64,000 nucleotides of DNA from Akkermansiaceae bacterium UBA3385 (GTDB taxonomy: Bacteria; Verrucomicrobiota; Verrucomicrobiia; Verrucomicrobiales; Akkermansiaceae), in the NCBI GenBank assembly GCA_002358905.1, contig DEPT01000047.1, positions 130 to 64,129 of the forward strand. Direction: 5' to 3'. Position numbers and translations under genes: made by a program. Positions 41,287 to 49,093 of the stretch are shown here, piece by piece. How positions within the stretch are numbered: the first letter of the stretch is position 1; every line of letters starts with the position of its first letter. The notes beneath the pieces were generated by a model that had not been told where the DNA came from, did not search any database, and worked only from the letters and a program-made list of their open reading frames with translations.

Positions 41287-43290
41287 ATGAATCCTTCGTT
41301 TACTTTCATTCTGGGGCTGTTGACCAGTTGGGCACTTCCGGCAACAGCCCAGATAACTCCTCCAGTCCCAGGAATGGCGCACCTGCTGTGCAGCACAGTA
41401 AAGGCCTCAAAAAACAAGGTAAAAAAGTTCCGCAGACTCAATGCAAACCAAGAGAAGCAAAACAAGGAAGCCACACAGCAGGAGGAGGACGAGCATTCTG
41501 ACCGGGATGCGCTCCTGGGGAAACACCCCGTTCCTCAGTATACAGATTTCTCCCAACTGAACCGCTCCCCCAAACAACTCGAAAAGAATTATCGTCTGAG
41601 GGAATTCAAAGCCTATCTTCCGCTGGGCGAATTATGCAAAAAATACAAAACCGGCAATTACTCCAGTTTCGAGAACCCCACAGGCATTGCCTTTGAAGCC
41701 GGGGACAGCATCACCATCCGCATGGCAGGCAAGCCCCGCACCAAGGTGGAGTTCATTGTCCATGACTTCCGGGAAAACGGCAAGCAGACCCGCTTCCCCC
41801 TCAACACCGGCAACAATAACTTTACCGTAAAACACGCAGGCCATGGTTATGTGAATTACCGTGATCCCTCCCCTGAAACAGCTCCGGCAATCAAGCTGCA
41901 GATTACAGGCGGATACATCAACGGTGTTTTCACCCGGCATGATGATGCCCGGGTGTGGCGATACTTATTGAAGAACGCGAAGAGCGAGATTTTTGACATC
42001 ATTGGCGAGCGCACCCAGTGGATTCTGGATGTGAAAGCATTGCGAGCCAAATGCCCGGACAAGGGACCTGAACTGGTAGCGTTGTATGACCGCCAGATGC
42101 AACTGGAACAGCAGCTCTTGGGCTGGGACTGGGAGGGGATTCACCCCGGTAACCACATCATGGGCCGCGTCATGTGGCGGGGTTACATGCACGCCGATGG
42201 ACTGGGCGGTGCCTTCCATTGCGATACTACCCCAGGCCTAGTGAATGTGGACCAAGTAAAGCAAAGCGGTGCCTGGGGTACCTCACACGAATTCGGACAT
42301 GTAAACCAGACCCGCCCCGGCATGAAATGGGAAGGAACAACCGAAGTCACGGTAAACCTTTTCTCTCAGCTCGTCAACATGGATTTCAATCCGAATGAAA
42401 TCCGACTGGAACACGAAAACTGCCCATCGTTGGAAAAATTCTGGATACGAGGGGGGCGTTTCGATTGTTATGTCAACAGCGCGCTCGTCAACCGGCAGCT
42501 CTGGCAGTTCCAGATAGGCCCGGACGATGGCGACCGGGAACCTGGCGAACGCCGCGGCGACCAGTTTGTAGCCCTCTGCCCCATGTGGCAGTTGTATCTC
42601 TACAACACATTAGCCTGCGGGAACAAACTATTTTACCCTCTTATTTTCAAGGATGTGCGTGATACGGATGAATCACGGATGGCCAAAGGTGAACTCATCA
42701 CCCGCTACATGAAGCGTTGCTGCGATTCCGCCAAACTCGACCTTACAGACTTTTTCCTGGAGGTAGGCATGCTCGCCGTCATTAACCGATACATCGAGGA
42801 CTACAGCTCTGCCTGGTTCACCATCACTGAAGAAATGTGCCAGGATGTGGTAAAGCATGCCCAGAAATACCCCAAGCCGGATTCTCCCGTTATCTTCTAC
42901 ATCAATGCCAACAACGTGAACATCTACCGGGATAAACAGGATATTGCCCCCAGCCCCGATTTTTCTCCCGCTATCAACACGAGCGGGAACAAACGTTCAT
43001 TCATCGTTCCGGCAGACCAGTGGGCAAACTCTGTTGCCTTTGAAGTATACGATAAATCCGGCACACTCATCCGAGTCTGCCTGCGTGGGTTAAACCAGAA
43101 AGACAATCAGTCTACCGAGGTCATTCTACCTCAGGAAGCCCAGATTGTCATGGCCGTGCAATGGGATGGACAACGTTACACCATGTACAAGGCATCCGGC
43201 CGGGGCATTGACAGGAAGCCCGATTCCTGCACCGGCCCGGGGCAATACAAAGCCCCGGAAAACAAGAAAAAGAAGCGTAAGAAAAAATAA
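41287..43290 (+). CDS. Exported M60-like (enhancin/mucinase-type) metallopeptidase
   Basis: M60-like peptidases cleave mucin-type glycoproteins at the host surface. The 667-residue protein has a signal peptide (ending ...LPATAQ, residue 22), a charged linker, a beta-rich N-terminal domain (about 100-215) and the catalytic domain. The zinc site HEFGH lies at 334-338 and a downstream Glu (E353 or E349) completes a gluzincin pattern. The C-terminal part (about 540-645) looks like a beta-sandwich, and the protein ends in a lysine-rich tail. It follows the ankyrin gene by 21 bases. The zinc ligands look intact; the substrate is inferred from the family. Confidence 0.87.
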   Translation: MNPSFTFILGLLTSWALPATAQITPPVPGMAHLLCSTVKASKNKVKKFRRLNANQEKQNKEATQQEEDEHSDRDALLGKHPVPQYTDFSQLNRSPKQLEKNYRLREFKAYLPLGELCKKYKTGNYSSFENPTGIAFEAGDSITIRMAGKPRTKVEFIVHDFRENGKQTRFPLNTGNNNFTVKHAGHGYVNYRDPSPETAPAIKLQITGGYINGVFTRHDDARVWRYLLKNAKSEIFDIIGERTQWILDVKALRAKCPDKGPELVALYDRQMQLEQQLLGWDWEGIHPGNHIMGRVMWRGYMHADGLGGAFHCDTTPGLVNVDQVKQSGAWGTSHEFGHVNQTRPGMKWEGTTEVTVNLFSQLVNMDFNPNEIRLEHENCPSLEKFWIRGGRFDCYVNSALVNRQLWQFQIGPDDGDREPGERRGDQFVALCPMWQLYLYNTLACGNKLFYPLIFKDVRDTDESRMAKGELITRYMKRCCDSAKLDLTDFFLEVGMLAVINRYIEDYSSAWFTITEEMCQDVVKHAQKYPKPDSPVIFYINANNVNIYRDKQDIAPSPDFSPAINTSGNKRSFIVPADQWANSVAFEVYDKSGTLIRVCLRGLNQKDNQSTEVILPQEAQIVMAVQWDGQRYTMYKASGRGIDRKPDSCTGPGQYKAPENKKKKRKKK

Positions 43291-43328
43291 GCCACAATCC
43301 GCGCTTTCCTTTTCATCCCGGTTTGTGT

Positions 43329-43334
43329 TAGTAT
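43329..43334 (+). promoter_or_regulatory. -10 element of the NUDIX-like gene
   Basis: TAGTAT, the same -10 as at 39720, ends 6 bases before the ATG at 43341. The -35 at the right distance (TTCCTT, 43306-43311) is weak. Confidence 0.45.
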
Positions 43335-43340
43335 ACCTCC

Positions 43341-43949
43341 ATGTCACGCTACAATGGAGAACAGGTACTGGTCGTTCCGCGCGAAGCCTTTGAGGCTGTA
43401 GGCGCATTCAACGGAGTGAAGCTTAATCCGCAGGACTACCTGACAGCATTCCTCCAGCCCGGCGTGGCTCGCTACATGGACCGCGAACTGGCAGAGCAAA
43501 GCCCGCAGTTCAAGCAGCTCATCACCTATGCTATCTTCTGCCACCAGGGGCGAATCCTGGCCTATGCCCGCACCTCCAAGGGCGGCGAATCCCGCCTTCA
43601 CAACAAGATGTCCCTCGGCATCGGCGGCCATATCAATCCCATCGATGGTCTGACCGACTCCATCTCCACCTACCTCGCCGGCATGGAGCGAGAAATACGT
43701 GAGGAAATCACGTTCACCGGCTCCGCCACCCAGGAGCTCTTCGCCATCATCAACGATGACACCAACGAAGTAGGCTCCGTGCACCTCGGCTTCGTGCACC
43801 GCTTCGAGCTGCAGGATGACCAGGTAGCCCCCAATGAAAAGGCCCTGGCCGACCTCGCCTTCCGCTCCCTCGATGAGCTCGCCGGCCCGCTCTACGAGCG
43901 TCTCGAAACCTGGTCCGCCATCTGCGTGGATGCACTCAAGGCCAACTGA
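43341..43949 (+). CDS. NUDIX-like hydrolase
   Basis: NUDIX hydrolases split nucleoside diphosphates linked to other groups. The 202-residue protein has the core LGIGGHINPIDG followed by GMEREIREEITF, matching the REUxEE helix of the NUDIX box with a longer loop between the two halves than usual. The following strands (ELFAIINDDTNEVGSVHLGFVHRF) are typical of the fold. The closest type I can think of is the phosphoesterase-like NUDIX group; the substrate is unknown. The start at 43341 has no Shine-Dalgarno and sits 6 bases after a -10 element. Confidence 0.82.
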   Translation: MSRYNGEQVLVVPREAFEAVGAFNGVKLNPQDYLTAFLQPGVARYMDRELAEQSPQFKQLITYAIFCHQGRILAYARTSKGGESRLHNKMSLGIGGHINPIDGLTDSISTYLAGMEREIREEITFTGSATQELFAIINDDTNEVGSVHLGFVHRFELQDDQVAPNEKALADLAFRSLDELAGPLYERLETWSAICVDALKAN

Positions 43950-43976
43950 CCTGCCCGGTACACTTTCATACACCCT

Positions 43977-44008
43977 ACCCGCTCCTGCCATAGGAGCGGG
44001 TTTTATTT
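43977..44008. terminator. Terminator after the NUDIX-like gene
   Basis: ACCCGCTCCT pairs with AGGAGCGGGT around five bases, followed by TTTATTTT. It also serves the convergent gene ending at 44003. Confidence 0.88.
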
Positions 44009-44317
44009 TGCCCGCAACTCGCCCCAGGCAGGCATGCCGCGCTGAATCCAGGTATCATAATCCAGCGCCATATTGCAGTAGTCCAGCCCCAGGACCGCCA
44101 GCACACCCAGCAGGGAAAGCACCAGCACTGCCACCCGGCATCTCTGCCGCGGCACAGCTGTCAGCACACCGCACGCAAGGAAGAGGCAGAGGTTCTTTCT
44201 GAAGTCATCCCCGTGGTTGCAGGGGTAGCGCAGGCACAGCATGAGCAGCATCTCCGACCACGCCAGCGCGCAAATGCAGAAATTTGCCATTTTCCATGTA
44301 AAATACTTAGTTTTCAT
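44003..44317 (-). CDS. Small multi-span membrane protein of unknown function
   Basis: The 104-residue protein starts MKTKYFTWKMANFCICALAWSEMLL and has two to three hydrophobic segments (about 8-28, 42-58 and 63-82) with several cysteines. The ATG at 44317 is supported by a promoter at 44334-44362. It is divergent from mraZ, and the upstream operator-like repeat at 44388 lies just behind its promoter. I recognise no family. Confidence 0.55.
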   Translation of the reverse strand: MKTKYFTWKMANFCICALAWSEMLLMLCLRYPCNHGDDFRKNLCLFLACGVLTAVPRQRCRVAVLVLSLLGVLAVLGLDYCNMALDYDTWIQRGMPAWGELRAK

Positions 44318-44333
44318 GCCCTGCACCGCTAAA

Positions 44334-44362
44334 ATCCTACACAGACAGGTGATAATAGTCAA
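44334..44362 (-). promoter_or_regulatory. Promoter of the small membrane-protein gene
   Basis: Minus strand TTGACT (44362-44357), 17-base spacer, TAGGAT (44339-44334); 16 bases to the ATG. Confidence 0.7.
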
Positions 44363-44387
44363 GCTTTTCTGCGACAAAATCAAATTC

Positions 44388-44407
44388 GGTACACTCCGGT
44401 ACACCCT
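44388..44407. promoter_or_regulatory. Upstream operator-like repeat of the mraZ region
   Basis: Two 10-bp direct repeats, GGTACACTCC and GGTACACCCT. Read on the other strand this is GGTGTACCGGAGTGTACC, nearly identical to GGTGTATTGGAGTGTACTGG at the mraZ promoter (44496-44515), so the two are inverted copies about 107 bp apart. Confidence 0.6.
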
Positions 44408-44436
44408 ATCTCAGAAATTCTGGCCGAAAGCGAAAT

Positions 44437-44484
44437 AAATTTGCCGAATTCGACACAAATTTGCCCTCAAGGCATAAATTTGAG
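44437..44484. repeat. Three AAATTTG repeats upstream of the mraZ promoter
   Basis: AAATTTGCC at 44437-44445 and 44457-44465 and AAATTTGAG at 44476-44484, spaced 20 and 19 bp, so on one face of the helix. They end at the -35 box. Confidence 0.6.
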
Positions 44485-44513
44485 TTGACTTTTCAGGTGT
44501 ATTGGAGTGTACT
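44485..44513 (+). promoter_or_regulatory. mraZ promoter with overlapping MraZ-type operator
   Basis: TTGACT (44485-44490), 17-base spacer, TGTACT (44508-44513). Two 10-bp direct repeats, GTGTATTGGA and GTGTACTGGT (44498-44517), cover the spacer and -10. MraZ is known to bind short direct repeats with 10-bp spacing in front of its own gene, so this is probably its autoregulatory site. Confidence 0.65.
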
Positions 44514-44541
44514 GGTGGTGCAGGTAAGTGCACTCAAAAGC

Positions 44542-45012
44542 ATGAATAGTGTCTCCACAGTAATGTTCGCGGGCAACGTGACGCATAAGCTGGATCCGAA
44601 GAGTCGCGTAGCGATTCCGGCTAGCTGGCGTGACGCGCAGGGGAACACACTGTGGTTGATAGCCACTCATAATGAAGGTTATCCGATTCTTAAATGCTAC
44701 ACCAAGGAGAGTTTTGCCGACATGGTAAATGGGATACGCAGCCACGCTGAAGCACGAGGCATCGAGCCCATTCAGACCAATCAATACATCGGTGCCATCA
44801 TCGGCCTTAGCTTCGAGGCCGAAGTAAGCAGCCAAGGTAAACTTCTCATTCCCAAAGCACAACGTGAACGTCTCCAATTGACAGACAACGTGACTATCGT
44901 AGGTCGCGGGACATATTTCGAAATCTGGGAGCCGACAAACTTCGAGGCCACGAAGACACCGGAAGCCCTGGCGAAACTGGAACTGGACAAGATATTCGGC
45001 ATTCTCACATGA
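44542..45012 (+). CDS. mraZ: Transcriptional regulator MraZ
   Basis: MraZ is a ring-forming DNA-binding protein of the AbrB-like fold that represses the dcw cluster. The 156-residue product has the two tandem SpoVT/AbrB-type repeats: MFAGNVTHKLDPKSRVAIPASWRD and later GLSFEAEVSSQGKLLIPKAQRERL. The family usually starts at the Met of MFAGN (44563), so that ATG is an alternative to 44542; neither has a Shine-Dalgarno. The gene overlaps rsmH by ATGA. Operator-like repeats overlap its promoter. Confidence 0.94.
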   Translation: MNSVSTVMFAGNVTHKLDPKSRVAIPASWRDAQGNTLWLIATHNEGYPILKCYTKESFADMVNGIRSHAEARGIEPIQTNQYIGAIIGLSFEAEVSSQGKLLIPKAQRERLQLTDNVTIVGRGTYFEIWEPTNFEATKTPEALAKLELDKIFGILT

Positions 45013-46472
45013 GCCCCATAGCCACAGAAAGCCATGCCATGGCAGCCACTCCGGCAGGCACCTGCTACAAGGTGCTCCTGTGGGAGGCAGGGGCACTGAG
45101 CTCCGAGCAGCTTGACGCCTGGCAGAAAGCCCGGCGAGAACTTCTCTCGCGCATGCGTGACGCGGGCATCAAGGGCGCACGAGGAAACCTTGCCAGACTT
45201 GGTCAGGAATTGCGAGAGCTGTCGCAGCATGCCATAGCAACCCCACTGGACACATGTGCCCAGGCCAGCCTTTCCCTTACGCGCATGGGCGCGTTAGCAG
45301 CGGAGCTGCAGCGCGGGGAAGGCGTACTGGCCTACCGGCTCACCCCCTGCAGTGCCACTGTTCTGGTGGAGCTCACCGGAGAAGAAGGGATTGACACTCT
45401 GGTGAGCCGCTGGAGTTCATCCACGCCGGAAATCCAGTGGTGCAACACACCGCTGGTGGAAGCCATCAGCCCCGCAGAAGCCGCAGAATGGCAGGACACC
45501 TGCCGCAACAGCGAAGCAGAAAACGATACCGACCCGGCAGAGGAAGAGGAAGGTGCAGGTTTCCACCATGTGACCGTGCTGCGCAACGAAGCTGTGGAAG
45601 CCCTGCAACCGGCAGAAGGACGGGTGCTGGTGGACGCCACACTGGGTGGAGGCGGTCACACCGAACTCATGCTCCAGGCAGGAGCCACCGTCTGGGGCAT
45701 TGACCAGGACCCTGCCGCACGGCGGGCAGCCCGCAAGCGTCTGGCGCCTTACGCAGACCGTCTGCACATCGTATCAGGCAACTTCCGCAACGCTGCTGAA
45801 TTACTCCGGTCCGAAGGGCTGGAAGCCGTGGATGGCATTCTGGCAGACATCGGCATTTCCTCTCCGCAGGTAGACCAGGCAGAACGCGGATTCTCCTTCC
45901 TGGCAGAAGGCCCGCTGGATATGCGCATGAATCCTGCAGCCCCCTGCAGTGCAGCCGACCTCGTGAACAAGGCAGAGGAAAGCGAGTTGGCAGATATCCT
46001 CTGGCAATATGGGGAAGAGCGAGCCAGCCGCGCCATTGCACGCCGCATTGTACAGGAACGAGCAAAAGGCCCCATCACCACCACCACTCAACTGGCAGAC
46101 ATCATCGCCTCTGTTCTGCCCCGCAAGGGCAAACAGCACCCCGCCACCCGCTCATTCCAGGCTCTGCGCATAGCGGTGAATGATGAACTGGGTGCGCTGG
46201 ATGCACTGCTGGAAACGGGTCTGAGCCTGCTTAAAAGCGGTGGCCGTTTCGCTATCATCACTTTCCATAGCCTGGAGGATCGCGCCGTCAAACGCTATTT
46301 TGACCGCGTGACCCGCCCGGAAATCGACCGACCGGAGTGGCCGGCCCCGCGCCCCAATCCGGAATATGCAGCCCGTCAGGTCACACGCAAGCCCATTGTG
46401 GCAAGCGAAGCCGAGCTGGCTGCAAATCCCAGAGCCCGCAGCGCCAAACTCCGCGTCATCGAGAAACTCTAA
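45009..46472 (+). CDS. rsmH: 16S rRNA m4C1402 methyltransferase with N-terminal extension
   Basis: RsmH methylates N4 of C1402 in 16S rRNA with SAM. The usual 300-residue enzyme begins near residue 185 (FHHVTVLRNEAVEAL), with the SAM loop VDATLGGGGHTEL (208-220), GILADIGISSPQVD, the substrate-side RSFQALRIAVNDELG and ITFHSLEDRAVKRYF. Residues 1-184 are an additional domain I do not recognise; it contains helices, a short beta-rich segment and an acidic linker (AENDTDPAEEEEG). The start at 45009 overlaps the mraZ stop, which argues that the extension is translated. The product has 487 residues. Confidence 0.93.
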   Translation: MSPIATESHAMAATPAGTCYKVLLWEAGALSSEQLDAWQKARRELLSRMRDAGIKGARGNLARLGQELRELSQHAIATPLDTCAQASLSLTRMGALAAELQRGEGVLAYRLTPCSATVLVELTGEEGIDTLVSRWSSSTPEIQWCNTPLVEAISPAEAAEWQDTCRNSEAENDTDPAEEEEGAGFHHVTVLRNEAVEALQPAEGRVLVDATLGGGGHTELMLQAGATVWGIDQDPAARRAARKRLAPYADRLHIVSGNFRNAAELLRSEGLEAVDGILADIGISSPQVDQAERGFSFLAEGPLDMRMNPAAPCSAADLVNKAEESELADILWQYGEERASRAIARRIVQERAKGPITTTTQLADIIASVLPRKGKQHPATRSFQALRIAVNDELGALDALLETGLSLLKSGGRFAIITFHSLEDRAVKRYFDRVTRPEIDRPEWPAPRPNPEYAARQVTRKPIVASEAELAANPRARSAKLRVIEKL

Positions 46473-46514
46473 TCACCTATCTCTCACTGTATCACCCCCA
46501 CCTTCACACCTTAC

Positions 46515-46862
46515 ATGGCACCGAACCCACACATCTCACGCTACGCCGACCGGATAAGCTTCGGCTTCCTGGTCTGGATGATAGTCTTTGCGGTTCTCGT
46601 CTCAGCGGGCGGCGTCACCTATGCCCTGTTCAAGAATGATCAGGTAGCGGTGCGCACCGAAATCAACAAGCTTAATCGTGAGATTACAGTCTGCAATCTC
46701 AATACAAACCAGCACCGCGCCAAAACCAACGCCATGACCAACCGTTGGGCCATGCGCGACCGTCTCAGCCAGGATCGTTCCACCCTGCGCGATATCGACC
46801 GCAGCCAGATTGAACTTGCCCGCCGTCTGCAGGACAGTGGCCTGGCCGTCATCAAATTCTAA
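46515..46862 (+). CDS. ftsL: FtsL/DivIC-like division protein
   Basis: The 115-residue bitopic protein has a short cytoplasmic tail, one transmembrane helix (about 16-38, FGFLVWMIVFAVLVSAGGVTYALF) and a periplasmic coiled coil (LNREITVCNLNTNQHRAKTN). FtsL connects FtsI/FtsW to the rest of the divisome. Sequence is poorly conserved in this family, so the name rests on size, topology and the invariable position between rsmH and ftsI. Confidence 0.8.
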   Translation: MAPNPHISRYADRISFGFLVWMIVFAVLVSAGGVTYALFKNDQVAVRTEINKLNREITVCNLNTNQHRAKTNAMTNRWAMRDRLSQDRSTLRDIDRSQIELARRLQDSGLAVIKF

Positions 46863-46890
46863 TATAAACCAATAGCAGCTCCACCCGAAA

Positions 46891-49074
46891 ATGAAAACAA
46901 AGATTCCATTTGCCGGACGCGCAGCGGTTCTTGCCTTCATCATGATGAGCACAGCCAGCGTGGCGGCAGTGCGACTTGCTGAGCTGCAGGTAATCGACTC
47001 CGGCAACCATCGACCAGCAGCCGTAGATGATCTCATCGACACGGAAACAATCCCTGCCCAGCGCGGTATCATCATGGACCGCAATGAGGAGCTTCTTACC
47101 AATAACATACAGAGTGCCGAGCTCGTGGCTGACCGCTACCACCTGCGTGAAATCACAGCCGTAGTGGAAGGTCTTGCCTACAACCACGCCGTAAACGATC
47201 CCAAGTGGGAAGAAACCGAGGACCCGAAAGAACGCCGCAAACTCATCTATAACCACCGCGCCAAATTGCTCAACAACGCCAAGGCCAATCTGACCGATGA
47301 GCAGAAGAAGGAACGCCTGGCAAAAATCAATCCGAAGGATGCCAAGGCCAATCGACTCATGGAATATGATGAGAAGATCATGGCTCACTATTTTGAACAG
47401 CACGATAAACTCGTGGCAAAAGTGCTCTACCCTTTCCTCTCGCACCAGGAAATCGAAGAGACGGTGAATGGGCGCACCATCAAGCGCTTCATGACCGAGG
47501 CGGATATCGTTGAAAAAATCGCTCAGACAGCCACCAGAAAATACAACGAAGAAGCAACAGCCAAAGGAGAACCCGGGCGCTCGTACCGCAACCAGATTGT
47601 ACTGGCCAAAGGCATGAGCTTTGACACCGCAGATAAAATTCGTAAAGCGGTGAGCGATGCCCGCGTGCGAGGGCTTATTGTGCAGTCCGAACTGCGCCGT
47701 TCCTATGTCATGCCGGAAATGCTCAGCCATGTACTTGGCTATGTAGACCACGAAAACAAGGGCATGAGCGGTGTGGAAGCTTACTTCCAGAGCTACCTTG
47801 CCGGCGTGGATGGTTTCCGCGAATACCGCCACAACGCCCGCGGACAGGTTCTACCCAATGAGGATGACCGCTACATGGCCCCGAAACATGGTCTCAACCT
47901 CAAGCTCACCATTGACATGCGTCTGCAGAACATTGTGGAGCAAGAGCTGGACAAAGGCATGCGCCACTTCCGAGCCAAGCGTGGCTGCATGATTGTGGTG
48001 GAACCCAAGACCGGCGATATCCTGGCCATGGTAAGCCGCCCTGCTTTTGACCTGAACACGAAGGAAGTCATTACGCACAATGGCAAATTCCCTCGCGGGG
48101 AAGTCAAAGATAGCAATGGCAAACCCATTACCGGCGATTTCAACTTTGCCTGCCAGACCCGATATGAACCCGGTTCCACTTTCAAGGTTCTGGCCGTAAC
48201 CAGTGCTGTGGACAAAGGGATTATGGGTATCAATGCCTATATCAACTGCGAACCCTTCTCCGTTGGCTTCGGCAGCCGCCCCATCAGCGACCGTCCCTTC
48301 AACTATCACAGCCTTCCCATGTGGGGCGTGCTCAAAAAATCCAGTAACCCCGGAGCCGCCCGCATTGCCCTGGCTGCAAAATGGCCGAACTTCAAGGAAT
48401 ACCTGGAAAAATTCGGATTGAACAAGCCCGCGGGCATCGATTTGCCCAGCGGCGGTGCCTGCCTGCTGGCAGATGGCACCAACATCGTAAACTACTCCCG
48501 AATTGCATACGGTTACTCTGTGGCAGTATCTCCGCTCCACATGGCCATGGTGTATGCAGCCATTGCCAACGATGGCGTGCGCATGAAACCACGACTCATC
48601 GATAAAATCACCTCCCCCGATGGTTCGGTATACGATGAATGCGCCCCCACCGAAATCTGCCGGGTCATGAAATCCAGCACAGCCAAGGATTTGCGCTTTG
48701 CTCTGGAAAGCGTCACCGAGCGCAAGGGCGAATGCGGCCGCGGAACAGCCACTGCAGCAGCCATTCCGGGCTTCCGCATCGGCGGCAAGACCGGCACTGC
48801 CAAAAAAGTGAAAGACGGCGGTGGCTACACGGAAAATCTGTACACGGTTTCATTTGCAGGCGTGCTGCCTATAGATGATCCCAAGCTGGTCGTCATGACC
48901 GTCATTGATGAACCCCACCCCACCGATTGCAATCCCGGCGGCGGTACCGTAGCGGCGCCTATCTTCCGTGCAGCGGCCGAACGCTTCATCAATGTGCTCA
49001 ATCTTACGCCTAGTGACCCCGAAGCATACGAAAAATATCTTTCATCTAAGGAAGAATCTGCTATTATAAAGTAA
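46891..49074 (+). CDS. ftsI: Septal peptidoglycan transpeptidase (PBP3)
   Basis: FtsI cross-links peptidoglycan at the septum. The 727-residue protein has an N-terminal membrane anchor (about 8-30) and the transpeptidase motifs S429-x-x-K432 (STFK), S484-x-N486 (SSN) and K633-T-G (KTG). It is longer than E. coli FtsI (588 residues). The extra part lies between about 100 and 240 in the pedestal region, a Lys/Glu-rich insertion (PKERRKLIYNHRAKLL and following). No PASTA domain is seen at the C-terminus. It is followed by murE after 19 bases. Confidence 0.95.
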   Translation: MKTKIPFAGRAAVLAFIMMSTASVAAVRLAELQVIDSGNHRPAAVDDLIDTETIPAQRGIIMDRNEELLTNNIQSAELVADRYHLREITAVVEGLAYNHAVNDPKWEETEDPKERRKLIYNHRAKLLNNAKANLTDEQKKERLAKINPKDAKANRLMEYDEKIMAHYFEQHDKLVAKVLYPFLSHQEIEETVNGRTIKRFMTEADIVEKIAQTATRKYNEEATAKGEPGRSYRNQIVLAKGMSFDTADKIRKAVSDARVRGLIVQSELRRSYVMPEMLSHVLGYVDHENKGMSGVEAYFQSYLAGVDGFREYRHNARGQVLPNEDDRYMAPKHGLNLKLTIDMRLQNIVEQELDKGMRHFRAKRGCMIVVEPKTGDILAMVSRPAFDLNTKEVITHNGKFPRGEVKDSNGKPITGDFNFACQTRYEPGSTFKVLAVTSAVDKGIMGINAYINCEPFSVGFGSRPISDRPFNYHSLPMWGVLKKSSNPGAARIALAAKWPNFKEYLEKFGLNKPAGIDLPSGGACLLADGTNIVNYSRIAYGYSVAVSPLHMAMVYAAIANDGVRMKPRLIDKITSPDGSVYDECAPTEICRVMKSSTAKDLRFALESVTERKGECGRGTATAAAIPGFRIGGKTGTAKKVKDGGGYTENLYTVSFAGVLPIDDPKLVVMTVIDEPHPTDCNPGGGTVAAPIFRAAAERFINVLNLTPSDPEAYEKYLSSKEESAIIK

Positions 49075-49093
49075 AAAGAATTTTCCCCTCACC

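Noticed and set aside
44461..44541. Upstream start for mraZ
   Set aside because: This part covers the promoter and operator repeats; the MraZ fold begins at MFAGN, so the start is at 44542 or 44563.
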